A stretch of DNA of 43,886 nucleotides from a virus: IMG/VR virus record IMGVR_UViG_3300042466_000556, positions 1 to 43,886 of that record; one strand, given 5' to 3'. Position numbers and translations under genes: made by a program. Of this stretch, positions 15,382 through 24,676 are shown one piece after another. The first letter of the stretch is position 1, and the number at the start of each line of letters is the position of its first letter. The notes beneath the pieces were generated by a model. The model worked only from the letters and a program-made list of their open reading frames with translations, searched no databases and had not been told where the DNA came from.

Positions 15382-16671
15382 CTATTTTCCAGTCCCTGAA
15401 ATTACTGTTACTTCAGCAATCTTTTGGTCTACTTTAGCCTTGTCTTCTGGTGCCATCTTTGAAACATTGGCAAAATTTATTTTGACTGGTTCTGGCTCAC
15501 CAAGAGAAAAGTCCACTGAAGTAATAATATATTCACCATTAAATTGATTCATGCCTCTCAGGATGACTGTCATTCCTGCTCGTAGGTTACGAGCGGAAGG
15601 TCCGAAGATATTGCATGAACCTTCACCTTCTTTTACGCTTTCAAGGCTTCTTTTCATTTCGGGCATACCAGTCAGAAAGAATCTATTTTCCGTACTTGGA
15701 GTAGGGTAAATAAGGGGAATATAGTAAATGGTCTTCATGTTTGCAGCGACTGCTTTTACCCATTCTGCTTGCAATGCGTGAAGGTTTTTTGCAGCCAGAG
15801 TTGCATCGGCGTTAGTGCGATATTTGCCTAAATGTTGCCCAGTTTTACGATAGTGCTGCAATGCGACCTTGTCGCTCACAACAATACCTGGCTCTAAAAC
15901 AGTAGGGATAAGAACAAATACTTTTCCTTCACTGAAGTGGATAGACCTAACCGTTGCAGTACCGCCCTTGTAACTTGCCAATGGACGGCGATTGAGATTG
16001 ATATTCCCTTTTACGACAGGTATGGGTGTTTTAGGGTAGGCAGTTGTAGGTCGGCTATCCCCTACGGATTCTACGGAATCAATACCCCACTGCCCAAGAA
16101 GGAATTTGGGTGAACCAAAAAAAAGAGTGTCGTTAGAAACGAAGCACACATACTGGTTTTGGTTTGCGGCATCGCTTAAAACTTTCCAAACAGAATCACG
16201 GTTATTTTTTGTTTTAACTTTAATAACTGATTGTTTGCCTTTTACCTGCTGCCCGATAAATCTAAGACCAAACTTTTTTGCTACTTTTGCAGCAAAATCA
16301 TAACCATTAGCAGCGCGAAGGTTTTGAGGAGAAAAGTCATTTTTCATTTCATGAAAAACTTTGTCTCTAAAGTTTAATTTAACACTTGCACCAAAACCCT
16401 CCCCATCGGAGACACTGATTTCAACAAGAATGAATGGCTCATAGCCAGAAACAGTTATCCCTGACCCAACAAAAAACATAGACCCAAGTTGAAAATAGTC
16501 TTTTTTCAACATCTGTTTTTCTTCGTCAAACAGTTCAATTTGCAAATCAGCGCCAGCGTCAATTGTGTAATTGAGCGACATGCTCGTCACTGCATGAGTT
16601 ACCTCATGCTCGGTATCTGTACTGTCAAGAAGAAAAACTCGTTGCAGTTGAGAATCAAAAGTACTAATCAT
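15382..16671 (-). CDS. Baseplate hub protein, gpD/gp27-like
   Basis: 429 residues. Features match phage late-control D/gp27 hub proteins: an N-terminal beta barrel region with HEVTHAVTSMSLNYTIDAGADLQIELFD, then the helical GYDFAAKVAKKFGLRFIGQQ and DSVWKVLSDAANQNQYVCFVSNDTLFFGSP typical of the hub, a central YRTNADATLAAKNLHALQAEWVKA segment, and a C-terminal barrel (NLRAGMTVILRGMNQFNGEYIITSVDFSLGE). It would form the trimeric hub at the tail tip. It overlaps the upstream gene by eight bases and is followed by the spike OB protein. Confidence 0.83.
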   Translation of the reverse strand: MISTFDSQLQRVFLLDSTDTEHEVTHAVTSMSLNYTIDAGADLQIELFDEEKQMLKKDYFQLGSMFFVGSGITVSGYEPFILVEISVSDGEGFGASVKLNFRDKVFHEMKNDFSPQNLRAANGYDFAAKVAKKFGLRFIGQQVKGKQSVIKVKTKNNRDSVWKVLSDAANQNQYVCFVSNDTLFFGSPKFLLGQWGIDSVESVGDSRPTTAYPKTPIPVVKGNINLNRRPLASYKGGTATVRSIHFSEGKVFVLIPTVLEPGIVVSDKVALQHYRKTGQHLGKYRTNADATLAAKNLHALQAEWVKAVAANMKTIYYIPLIYPTPSTENRFFLTGMPEMKRSLESVKEGEGSCNIFGPSARNLRAGMTVILRGMNQFNGEYIITSVDFSLGEPEPVKINFANVSKMAPEDKAKVDQKIAEVTVISGTGK

Positions 16672-17476
16672 TGGTCATGTTGCCTTGAGCATCAGTATAA
16701 TTTGAATTACCTTTAGTAATCACTGACCACAAACCCAACGCCTTGTTAACTAATTTTTTATCTTTATCCTTCTTTGATACAGGTTTAGGTTTTTTCAATT
16801 TAGGAATATTCACAAGTTCAACCAACGGGTTGTTGTTTTCGATAAAAGTAATACTTGCTGTTGCCTGCGATATTTCATTTTTTTCGTTGCGGCGCACACT
16901 ACTAAAAGTCAATTCAGCAATTTTGAAACGGATACCAGCAACTTTGTTTTTACCCGTAATGTCATTACGATAAATACGAGGCACGGTCATCATGCCGTCG
17001 AAGTTGCTGAACTGCACATCACGGTCAGACATTCCAGCCATATTTCTCAACTGCTTCATATCATTATCGACACTGCCAACAATCCCATCACCAACACGGG
17101 CGATTGTAAATTCAAACGAAACTTTTAACAACCTGTGAGCCTTGAATGCAATAAGTGGAGTGGTACCAGGGCGAGGTATTTCAACAACTTCGTCCGCTAA
17201 ACCATCATAACTAATTGCTATAGGAGCAAAAGGAAAAAAATACTCATAGTCGTCGTAGTTTTGCTTTTTAACAAAACTCATTCGTGGAGCAACTAATTGC
17301 AATTGAGCACTATCAAGTGCCGCCAAACCCTTAAACTTTTCTTCCGATGTTCCTGTAAAGTCCTTAATGTATGCAATACGGATTGCTGAGTTGTCATACG
17401 AATCTTTATAACTAGAACTAAATGGTTCCCCGCGAAGCCTTGCCTTAATTGTATCTATGTTTGTGTAGGTAGTCAT
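16664..17476 (-). CDS. Tail/baseplate protein between tape measure and hub
   Basis: 270 residues, not firmly assigned. Mixed alpha/beta with strand-rich centre (QLQLVAPRMSFVKKQNYDDYEYFFPFAPIAISYDGLADEVVEIPRPG, HRLLKVSFEFTIARVGDG) and a Lys-rich C-terminus (KLKKPKPVSKKDKDKK). In contractile tails the gene between tape measure and hub usually encodes a tube-baseplate adaptor (LysM-type gpX/gp53 or gp48/54 equivalents). No LysM motif is obvious. Its stop overlaps the hub gene, and its start shares one base with the tape measure stop (TAATG). Confidence 0.68.
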   Translation of the reverse strand: MTTYTNIDTIKARLRGEPFSSSYKDSYDNSAIRIAYIKDFTGTSEEKFKGLAALDSAQLQLVAPRMSFVKKQNYDDYEYFFPFAPIAISYDGLADEVVEIPRPGTTPLIAFKAHRLLKVSFEFTIARVGDGIVGSVDNDMKQLRNMAGMSDRDVQFSNFDGMMTVPRIYRNDITGKNKVAGIRFKIAELTFSSVRRNEKNEISQATASITFIENNNPLVELVNIPKLKKPKPVSKKDKDKKLVNKALGLWSVITKGNSNYTDAQGNMTND

Positions 17477-20400
17477 TAGCGGTCGAATGCTCCTTTAGGT
17501 ACAACCCGCCCATTTGTTTGGCGTTCCGTATAATTAGACTGTGTTGCCGCGATTGCTGCAGCAATCTTCTTGATTGACGCCTCATCCAATACGCCAGATA
17601 CTGCAATAGATGTGTTGTTAACATTCATTGATTGATTACCCGCAAAAACTGGTGCTGTTATTCCCACTCCTGCACCTCCAACAAAAGCAGACTTGCCTGT
17701 TTTGTTCGCATCATTTAGTACTCTTTCACCATTTGCTGTGGTGTATGTGTATTTACCTGGGTCTGTTGCTGTAGCGGATGCGTTTCCTCGCCCTATCCCC
17801 TCCACTAGTTGATTAGAGGATACAGAACCACGCAAGTATGCATTGATTCCTTCATCGACGGCATTCATACCCGTTCCGCCACTAACTGCTGCTGCTTGCG
17901 CCACAAGAAGTCTTGCCTGCGATTCGGTCAGAAGTCCCCCTGAGGCATCAGAAAGAAGAGTTGCTTTAGCGTTTAATTCGCCAGTTTTTGTAATCTGTTC
18001 AAGAAGAACACCATAATCGTCAAGACGAAGGTCGGCTATTGCTTGATTAATTTCAGGGGCTACCTTTTCAAGAGCACCACCAACCTTCATTTGTTCCTTG
18101 AGGTTTTCTTCCGAAGCCATCATGGCTTTATAAACATTGCCACCAGTTTTTACAAGGTTGTACTGAAATTCTTTCTTCAAGAAGTCAGTAATAGACCCCA
18201 TGTCTGTCGCGCCACCAGCAATCTTGCGGTATGCGGCATCAACATCTTTCATCGCCCCAGCGGCTGCTTTCCACGAATCGTACATCAACAAGCGGGCTTC
18301 AAGAAGTTGCTGGTTAAAGTTATCAAAAAGTGTTCCGACAACTTCAGTAGCATCAAGACCCTTATTTTTAATAATGTCAAAAATGTTCTCTACAGACTTT
18401 GTTCCATCTTGTGTCCCTTGTTCCTTGAAGTACTTATTCATTTGGTCGGTATCTTCACCAAAGAATAGTTTAAACTTGGAAGCATTTTGGTTGTAGACAT
18501 CAATACGCTTTTGTTGTGCTTCTAGGTCTTTTCTGCGCTTTTCCATTTCACCAGCAGAAATTCCACCTTTGTCAAACTGTGCTTGTGCCAATTTAAGAGC
18601 AGCAGTAAGTGATTGACCCATTGCTTCAAGGTCGCCATCTTTTACAGCATCGTCAATCCCTGTAGTCAGGTCATCAACAATTTTATTCGCAGCCTTGCGA
18701 GCGGCTTTTTTAGTTCTACCAGCAGTCAGGAATCCAGTCACTGCGCCAGTAATACCACCAATAGCGGCACCGACAGCAACGCTCAAACCAAAAGTAAATG
18801 GTGCAAATATCGCACCAACCGTTGCGCCTATAGCAGCGCCGCCTGCTGCACCAACGCCAGCAGACATCGTTCGTGATTTAATAGAGTCATCCCGATTAAA
18901 TAGATAGTCACCACTTAATTTTCCACTGACAAGACCTCCAATTAAAGGCAAGATAGCAGTAGCGGCAGTCGCCGCCGTTGAGGCTCCTGCTGCACCAGCA
19001 CCTCCTGCGCCCGCACCACCTGCGCCCGCACCACCTGCGCCAGCCCCTCCACCCAAGAAAGGAATTTTGCCTTTAACCTTACTCATCAAGTCTTTTGCTT
19101 TGCTGAATCTCTTGAATTGATTACCAGGTCCACTGTTGTTATTCATGACCCAAACTTTTTGAACCTTAACAGCCGCACCAAGTTTTTTCTCAAGATACTG
19201 CATTAAATAAAATTTCTTCATTAGCATAAACAAAATGATTAAACCAGAAATTGCCCTACCAATTGTCCCAAACTTGTCGCCGATAGTTTGAATAACTTTT
19301 ACAACGCCAGTCATAAGTTTGAGCAGTAACTCAACAGGCTTAAAAAGCAAAGTGATGATAGGAAGCACATCCATTGCTGCCTTGAGGAACAAAAGGAACT
19401 TCTCATGAAGAAGCCCCATGATTGCGCCAAGACCGCTCACAAAACCTTTAAGGTTGTCTCCCTCGGCACCCGTCAATAGGTCTGCGAGATACTCAAGCGT
19501 TTCAACAAAACTAGATGCAACACCGCCCCCAATTTGACCAAAAATATCAAGAAGTACTTGACCAGCATCCGTAAGGGGGCGCATGAAATCTTGAACTTTC
19601 TCAAAAGTTGCCCGAATGCCCTTAAAGAATTCCATCATTTTTCCAAATGAACTGGAAGCAGAATTCAAGTCTCTAGTTAAAAGATTTCCGAGCCACAGTG
19701 AAGCCTTCCTTAAAAGGTTAACCACAGTCTCAAGTTTTGACTCTGTGCCCATGCCTTGAACATTGCTTGTAATACGAGTCAGTAACGCAGAAATAATTGG
19801 TTCAATCTTGTGAAGAGTATTGGTGACACCTTGAAGCATTGGTTCACCAATAGAAGCGAACTGACCCTTCAGGTTGCCCATCATTGTTTTAAGCGTCCCC
19901 ACAAGGGTGCTGTTCAGCCCCTGTAGTCCACCACGGTATTTAGCAAAGGTTTCACCAAGTTCGCCCTTCTGCGCTGCTTTAGCAAAGTCGGCGTAAGTTT
20001 TGATTCCGAGTTTTCCAGACTCTTTAAGAATCTTTTCAAACTCTGGTCCAAGTTCTTTAGCAGCCGTGGTTACGGAATCATTGACCACTCCTGCTTTCTG
20101 GTAAGCGGCAAGGAACTTAGCAAGAGAATCGCTTTGCTTCTCTAGGTCTCCACCATTGCTTGCTGTGTAGTCGCTCAAGGACTTAAAAACGCCAAGGGTC
20201 TCACCAGTGACTGGCCTCTGCTTGCTGAGCGTTCCAAAAGCCGCAGTCAATCCCTTCGCACCAATAATTGCAAGTTGCGAATCTTGCGTGAACATCTTCA
20301 TTGCGCCAGATGCTTCAGTTATTTTGTCTGTACCTTCTAAAGTCCCAGAGTCCGCGTAAAGACCAGCGTATTTTGCTGAATTTATCTGTTGCTGTGCGGC

Positions 20401-20880
20401 TAAAAATACAGCGGCTGCAGCGGCTGCAGCAAGCAAGCCGCCAGAAAGCATATTTAAAGCCCCTTGATAAATTTTTGCCACACGAGCGCCAGATTTGAAC
20501 ATCAAAGTAGATAAAGCGAGCGTCCCAGCGGCAGCGAGAGCCTGAATTGCCATGCCCTTGAACGCTAATTTGCCAAGTTTTTCAATTCCTTTAAACAACT
20601 TATGAGTGATGTCTATTAACTGATACTTGGTACTTAGTAAATACTTGAGGCTTTTTGTATTTTTATTGTGAGATGGGACTATGTCATCTACTGTTTTTTT
20701 TGTTCTTTTTACAGAATCCGCAACATCGTCCTCAGCCCCAGCAAGGCTTTTAAGTGACTTACTGTGCTTATCAGATGTTTTGGAGCAGTCGTCAACACTC
20801 CTACATAATGCTTCTAATTCAGCCTTAACCCTCGCAATGGCAGCGGTATCGGCGTCAACATTAATCCTGATTGTTGTCAC
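17476..20880 (-). CDS. Tape measure protein
   Basis: 1134 residues from GTG 20880 (GGAG five bases upstream). Long helical protein with an N-terminal coiled coil, a hydrophobic stretch at about 105-165 (LAAAAAAAVFLAA), another at about 505-560 (ITLLFKPVELLLKLMTGVVKV, GLIILFMLMKKFYLM), a Gly/Ala hinge (GAGGA repeats, about 613-628), and a glycine-zipper membrane-like segment around 680-730 (GAAGGAAIGATVGAIFAPF, GAAIGGITGAVTGF). Using the usual 0.15 nm per residue, tail length would be about 170 nm. It follows the tail assembly chaperone, the standard order. Confidence 0.92.
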   Translation of the reverse strand: MTTIRINVDADTAAIARVKAELEALCRSVDDCSKTSDKHSKSLKSLAGAEDDVADSVKRTKKTVDDIVPSHNKNTKSLKYLLSTKYQLIDITHKLFKGIEKLGKLAFKGMAIQALAAAGTLALSTLMFKSGARVAKIYQGALNMLSGGLLAAAAAAAVFLAAQQQINSAKYAGLYADSGTLEGTDKITEASGAMKMFTQDSQLAIIGAKGLTAAFGTLSKQRPVTGETLGVFKSLSDYTASNGGDLEKQSDSLAKFLAAYQKAGVVNDSVTTAAKELGPEFEKILKESGKLGIKTYADFAKAAQKGELGETFAKYRGGLQGLNSTLVGTLKTMMGNLKGQFASIGEPMLQGVTNTLHKIEPIISALLTRITSNVQGMGTESKLETVVNLLRKASLWLGNLLTRDLNSASSSFGKMMEFFKGIRATFEKVQDFMRPLTDAGQVLLDIFGQIGGGVASSFVETLEYLADLLTGAEGDNLKGFVSGLGAIMGLLHEKFLLFLKAAMDVLPIITLLFKPVELLLKLMTGVVKVIQTIGDKFGTIGRAISGLIILFMLMKKFYLMQYLEKKLGAAVKVQKVWVMNNNSGPGNQFKRFSKAKDLMSKVKGKIPFLGGGAGAGGAGAGGAGAGGAGAAGASTAATAATAILPLIGGLVSGKLSGDYLFNRDDSIKSRTMSAGVGAAGGAAIGATVGAIFAPFTFGLSVAVGAAIGGITGAVTGFLTAGRTKKAARKAANKIVDDLTTGIDDAVKDGDLEAMGQSLTAALKLAQAQFDKGGISAGEMEKRRKDLEAQQKRIDVYNQNASKFKLFFGEDTDQMNKYFKEQGTQDGTKSVENIFDIIKNKGLDATEVVGTLFDNFNQQLLEARLLMYDSWKAAAGAMKDVDAAYRKIAGGATDMGSITDFLKKEFQYNLVKTGGNVYKAMMASEENLKEQMKVGGALEKVAPEINQAIADLRLDDYGVLLEQITKTGELNAKATLLSDASGGLLTESQARLLVAQAAAVSGGTGMNAVDEGINAYLRGSVSSNQLVEGIGRGNASATATDPGKYTYTTANGERVLNDANKTGKSAFVGGAGVGITAPVFAGNQSMNVNNTSIAVSGVLDEASIKKIAAAIAATQSNYTERQTNGRVVPKGAFDR
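18999..19043 (-). repeat. Three 15-bp tandem repeats in the tape measure gene
   Basis: Plus-strand units at 18999-19013, 19014-19028 and 19029-19043 of form CACCACCTGCGCCCG, with single-base differences in the first and third. They encode GAGGA repeats. Such repeats can change copy number and alter tape length slightly. Confidence 0.85.
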
Positions 20881-20906
20881 AAGAACTCCATCAAAGGAGA
20901 AACGGA

Positions 20907-21107
20907 CTAACGGCCACGGCGCTTCTCTGCCTCTTCAGCATCTTTTTCTCGTTGCTGTGCTATAACTGTAGCACACGCAAGGCGTATCATCCATTCAGTA
21001 TCTGAACAGTTTAAGATTTGTATTGGGTCAACATGAAACAACTCACCCAACTGAGCCGCCGTCTTAATGACGGGGTCTTCAACTAGTTCGTCGAAGACCG
21101 CACCGTG
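20907..21107 (-). CDS. Frameshifted C-terminal extension of the tail assembly chaperone
   Basis: 66 codons open in the -1 frame relative to the chaperone, from CAC (21105-21107) to TAG (20907-20909), with no convincing start of its own. The peptide runs GAVFDELVEDPVIKTAAQLG, then contains SDTEWMIRLACATVIAQQRE and a charged end KDAEEAEKRRGR. This fits the second chaperone product made by programmed frameshifting in most tailed phages (lambda gpG-gpGT). The predicted fusion is 164 residues plus 66, about 230. It lies directly before the tape measure, as expected. Confidence 0.82.
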   Translation of the reverse strand, partial: HGAVFDELVEDPVIKTAAQLGELFHVDPIQILNCSDTEWMIRLACATVIAQQREKDAEEAEKRRGR

Positions 21108-21598
21108 GGGTCCACGGTTTCTACTGAATCGCCGTATCCAGCAGCCTCCATGATTGCAACAGCGGCTGCCTCGACATGTGGCTCAAGACCAAAAATAGCG
21201 ATAACAGCATCAGGGATAGGGCGAACAGCACTCAGCATCTCAAGGATTTGGGGTGAAGCAAAAGTTACATCAAAACCATTTTCGTCTTTGGCGACTTCGC
21301 CATTAAACAAAATACCTGTCGTGGAATGACCAACAACTGTTGCCGCAAACTTCAAAGTATCCAAACCTTGCTTGGAATCTTCGCCACAGTTGCGACGCCA
21401 TGACTTGATTTGATTCTGTGTGATGTTTGGCGAAATGCGCAAACTAACACCAGGGCGTTCGGGAAGTTCAATCGTTACGGTAGGTCGTGTAACCTTGCCC
21501 TTAACGGCTTCTTTCAACTTCTCAAGGATGTTGTCCTGAGCGCCTGTGTATTCGGTATCAGCATTTGCTGAAAATGGGGTGTCATCGTTAATGGTCAT
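21083..21598 (-). CDS. Tail assembly chaperone (short form)
   Basis: 171 residues. N-terminal polar region (FSANADTEYTGAQDNILEKLKEAVKGKV), a beta segment (TVTIELPERPGVSLRISPNITQNQIKSWRRNCGE), and an Ala/Val-rich end. This organisation and the place between tail tube and tape measure match G-type chaperones of long-tailed phages, which coat the tape measure before tube polymerisation. Frame 0 ends ten codons past a CCCC run where a -1 shift joins the extension at 20907-21107. Confidence 0.83.
   Translation of the reverse strand: MTINDDTPFSANADTEYTGAQDNILEKLKEAVKGKVTRPTVTIELPERPGVSLRISPNITQNQIKSWRRNCGEDSKQGLDTLKFAATVVGHSTTGILFNGEVAKDENGFDVTFASPQILEMLSAVRPIPDAVIAIFGLEPHVEAAAVAIMEAAGYGDSVETVDPTVRSSTN
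21104..21115 (-). other. Likely -1 programmed frameshift site
   Basis: Minus strand reads GTG GAC CCC ACG in frame 0. The CCC codon (21107-21109) sits in a CCCC run, so one tRNA can re-pair on CCC at 21108-21110 after slipping back by one base and continue CAC GGT GCG. No perfect X-XXY-YYZ heptamer is present, so the exact slip site is uncertain, but the -1 frame is open from here to 20907. Confidence 0.6.
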
Positions 21599-21651
21599 AG
21601 GCTGAACAATAACATACGGAATCCCACCGTGGTGGAACTATTCAGGATTTA

Positions 21652-22176
21652 TCAGGAAGGAACTGCGACCGAAGCAATGCTGAAAGTAAGCGAATAAGTC
21701 GCTGGTGTTCCAGAAGATGCATCACCGTCTGCTTCAGTCATTCCCACAAGGAGTGCCTTTGAGTAGAAGCGGTCAGAACCAGGAACCAGAAGGTCAGAGT
21801 TGGAAATTGAAATCGTGATGTCAAAGTATGTACGACCGACAACTTGACGCAACTCTTGCATGCACTTGATGTGTGCTTGGTCGGCGGACTCGTACATCAC
21901 ATAACCAGTAAGTGTAATATCGCCAATTTCTGCTGGAGCACAAAGCGTCTCTGGGAACATTTTGCCACCCATGTAGACTTTTTCTACAGAAGCAGTGATT
22001 TCTCCACCAGAAACCTGAGTGAAAAGATAGCCAGCAGGCGTTCCTTGACCCTCAAGTGCAGTTGCAAAGTAGTTAGTGATTGCCGCAGCAACCGTCTGAC
22101 CAACAGATTCTGTTGGTTTGATTTTTGCAATAACCTGTCGCTGAGCAACAAGTCTTTTTGAAGTGGTGATAGCCAT
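21652..22176 (-). CDS. Tail tube protein
   Basis: 174 residues, directly after the sheath gene and before the chaperone, the conserved order in contractile tails. The sequence is beta-rich: GYLFTQVSGGEITASVEKVYMGGKMFPETLCAPAEIGDITLTGY, a central helix (DQAHIKCMQELRQVV), and a final strand set (PATYSLTFSIASVAVPS), consistent with the tube beta-barrel plus helix. Strong ribosome site GGAGGAATA before ATG 22176. Confidence 0.83.
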   Translation of the reverse strand: MAITTSKRLVAQRQVIAKIKPTESVGQTVAAAITNYFATALEGQGTPAGYLFTQVSGGEITASVEKVYMGGKMFPETLCAPAEIGDITLTGYVMYESADQAHIKCMQELRQVVGRTYFDITISISNSDLLVPGSDRFYSKALLVGMTEADGDASSGTPATYSLTFSIASVAVPS

Positions 22177-22186
22177 TATTCCTCCG

Positions 22187-23659
22187 TTATACCAGTGTGC
22201 TGGTCAGGTTAGATTTGATGATGTTGACATCAATCTTGTCTCCGACTGACGAAACTCTTACGCCGACACGAGCCTTGATTAAGCCAGTTTCGAGTTGAGC
22301 AAGAGGATTCAAACTGTCATCAACAGTGATTGTGTAACCAGAGTCAACTTTGCGTCCCTGTGTATCAAACATTTCAAAGAAGCCGCCAGCCTGACGGATT
22401 GGCTCCAAGACTCCCTGAAGAGCCGAACGAATGGCAAGGTATACACCGCCACGACCGTCAATGCCAGAGAACACGAGGGGTTCAAGTGCTTCTTCTGCCA
22501 AGTACACGACATAGTTCATTGTGTCGCGGTTGGTAATGAAACGCCATTGCGATGTTACGGTTGAGTGTGAACGAGCACCGTAGATACGGACTGAACCGTT
22601 GATGATGCGGATAGCGTTCACGCGGTCAGCATCAAGAAGGTCGCCGTCGGCACGAGATACTGCAGTTGCAATACCCGTTACGAAGCGTGACTCTGAAACG
22701 ACACCAGCGTATGCGCGCCATGCTCCAGAAGTTTTGACTGTGCGAGCACGAACTGCTGCAACATATGCTTCTGGTGGTACGGAAAGGTTTACACCAGTTC
22801 CTGATGGGATAACCACATTGGGGTAGTAGAACGCAAGATGCTCTTGACCAGTTGGGTCAGTTGCCTGATAAGCGGTAGATACTGACTTGGCTGCACTAAT
22901 GCTTGCGGTTGGAGCAAACGACACGAGACCAATACGGTTATTGGCGACACAGTGAGCCATGATTGCATCATACTCAGTTGTGTCTGTTCCGTCATAAAGA
23001 CCAGGAACCGCTACAGCGCCAGGACCGAGGTCTGGAGTGAACAACGCGAGTGCTGCTGTGCGCTCCGTGCTTGTTGCGGCTACATATGTACCGAGAGTGA
23101 ATGCGCTAACTGCCGAAGTAGACAAGATGTCCGCACCGTTTGCGCTAGTGGTTAACGCTGCTGTGCAGTAGTTAGCCAAAACAGTGCTGTTATTGACTGC
23201 GTCAACGATTTCTTGGCAACTACCAGTGTATTCAAACAAAGGCAATGAATCATCTGCACCGTAACGAACAGTAATTGTTGCGTCAGTGTCATTGTTTACA
23301 ACATCAACTTTGATTGAGTTGCCCCAAGTGCCTTTACCTACAGCAGTAAGAGTTACGCCAGGAGCAGAAGGTTCAGCGGCAAGAACTTTAGAAGCACGAA
23401 CGCCAGAACCAGAAATGCTCGCAACATACATTGCCGAGCCGCCCTCTTCAAAGAAGACACGGGCTTGCTGATATGCATATTTTGTTGCAGAAACATAACC
23501 ACCAAAAGCGGTTACAAACTCTCCGAGACTAGTTACAAGAACTGCCTCAGTATCAATTCCACGCTCGCACTCTGCAGCCATGAAGAAAACTTCTCCAATA
23601 GCAATGCCGTTGCCCGAAGGGCCTGTGCGGGTTCCAGTTGTTACGATTACACCAGGCAT
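22187..23659 (-). CDS. Tail sheath protein
   Basis: 490 residues. N-terminus MPGVIVTTGTRTGP is a sheath start; then FMAAECERGIDTEAVLVTSLGEFVTAFGG, the usual first sheath domain. The C-terminal third has the conserved sheath core: RTVKTSGAWRAYAGVVSESRFVTG..., DRVNAIRIINGSVRIYGARSHS, RFITNRDTMNYVVYLAEEALEPLVFSG, and a final VGVRVSSVGDKIDVNIIK strand used for subunit interlocking. This is the clearest evidence for a contractile tail. Ribosome site GGAGGG before ATG 23659. Confidence 0.95.
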   Translation of the reverse strand: MPGVIVTTGTRTGPSGNGIAIGEVFFMAAECERGIDTEAVLVTSLGEFVTAFGGYVSATKYAYQQARVFFEEGGSAMYVASISGSGVRASKVLAAEPSAPGVTLTAVGKGTWGNSIKVDVVNNDTDATITVRYGADDSLPLFEYTGSCQEIVDAVNNSTVLANYCTAALTTSANGADILSTSAVSAFTLGTYVAATSTERTAALALFTPDLGPGAVAVPGLYDGTDTTEYDAIMAHCVANNRIGLVSFAPTASISAAKSVSTAYQATDPTGQEHLAFYYPNVVIPSGTGVNLSVPPEAYVAAVRARTVKTSGAWRAYAGVVSESRFVTGIATAVSRADGDLLDADRVNAIRIINGSVRIYGARSHSTVTSQWRFITNRDTMNYVVYLAEEALEPLVFSGIDGRGGVYLAIRSALQGVLEPIRQAGGFFEMFDTQGRKVDSGYTITVDDSLNPLAQLETGLIKARVGVRVSSVGDKIDVNIIKSNLTSTLV

Positions 23660-23717
23660 TCGGCGCCCTCCATATTGCGTTTGAAAAGTTTACTTAGACC
23701 AAGTTGGAATAAATAAA

Positions 23718-24077
23718 TCATTGACCTTCTTCATGAAGTTCTTCTTCACTAGATTGTACTTCACTTGCTACCTCGCTGGCAGCAACATCTTCCCCAATTG
23801 TTGGGATTACTTCAACAGGGGCTTGCTCTGCTGGAATTTCAGCATTCTCAAGATTGTGCACTTTTTTTACCTTTTTAGGGGCTGGTGCTTCATTTTCCAC
23901 TGGCGCATCAACTTCTTCAGGTGAATCCATCAAGACCAAAAGACCATTTGCAAGAGCATTTTCCATAACAATATTCATTGGGGCTTGAGCAGTTTCTGCT
24001 GGAGCAACAACAGCGCCATTTTCGTTATATTTAACGAGACCCTGTGTTGCGTTCCATACTTTTGTCAGTTTTGTCAT
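23718..24077 (-). CDS. Acidic low-complexity hypothetical protein
   Basis: 119 residues. A short ordered N-terminus (KLTKVWNATQGLVKYNENGAVV, then NIVMENALANGLLVLMD) is followed by a Pro/Ala/Glu/Val-rich tail (PVENEAPAPKKVKKVHN, EVASEVQSSEEELHEE). The start shares a base with the preceding stop (TAATG). It resembles small proteins seen between neck and sheath genes, whose function is unknown. Composition echoes the 85-residue protein at 37678, but no alignment is evident. Confidence 0.7.
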   Translation of the reverse strand: MTKLTKVWNATQGLVKYNENGAVVAPAETAQAPMNIVMENALANGLLVLMDSPEEVDAPVENEAPAPKKVKKVHNLENAEIPAEQAPVEVIPTIGEDVAASEVASEVQSSEEELHEEGQ

Positions 24078-24676
24078 TATTGAGCCAACTTGTTGAAGAC
24101 GGTGTTTTCGATTTCCAGAACAGAGCCAATCGGTTTACGAAGGACAATTTCGTTCAGAGTTAAATCATAGCCTATATACGCTCCCGCCAAGACACGGTCA
24201 CCTTTAATAAGGGTTAAATCAGAAAATTCTTCCCGAATTGTTCCTTCATCAATAATTGCGTCATAAGCACCAGTGTCATCAACTGTGTCAAGTGAAGGGT
24301 GGTCGAGAAGGGCAGAACGAACAACGGTGGTCAGACGGTCACGCATTTCTGTCGTTTCCCCAGAGCCTTCTGTTCTCACCCAGATGTATGTTCTCATAGA
24401 GTAAGAAACACGATATTCAGGGTTCCACGCCATATTTACACCTGTACGCATAAATTCATTCGTGGAGATAACAACAGTGATAATGCTCGGCCAGTGGTCT
24501 AATGCAATTGGTTCGTAGGTCAGGTATAACTCTGGGTTTGGGAGAACATAGTCATCTAGTTCCCATCCGTTGCGATACCTGATTAGGCGAGAAGGGATGT
24601 CATTTTGAAGATAATTATTGACAAAATTCTTCGCAAAATGAGCACCATGCATTAGTTCTGAAGCGGTAGTTGTCAT
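24077..24676 (-). CDS. Neck/tail terminator-like protein
   Basis: 199 residues from ATG 24676, which overlaps the previous stop (ATGA); the longer frame would begin with an unsupported TTG. The sequence (FVNNYLQNDIPSRLIRYRNGW..., ITVVISTNEFMRTGV, SYSMRTYIWVRTEGSGETTEMRDRLTTVVRSALLDHPSL) has the alternating beta/alpha pattern with a paired helix (RDRLTTVVRSALL) seen in tail terminators and completion proteins. It lies between the gpG/HK97 gp10-like gene and the sheath, the expected place for the protein that caps the tail tube. Confidence 0.68.
   Translation of the reverse strand: MTTTASELMHGAHFAKNFVNNYLQNDIPSRLIRYRNGWELDDYVLPNPELYLTYEPIALDHWPSIITVVISTNEFMRTGVNMAWNPEYRVSYSMRTYIWVRTEGSGETTEMRDRLTTVVRSALLDHPSLDTVDDTGAYDAIIDEGTIREEFSDLTLIKGDRVLAGAYIGYDLTLNEIVLRKPIGSVLEIENTVFNKLAQ

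Noticed and set aside
21599-21651. CCACC-GT-GGTGG inverted repeat between tube and chaperone genes
   Set aside because: Only five pairs with a two-base loop and no T-run; too short to claim a terminator.
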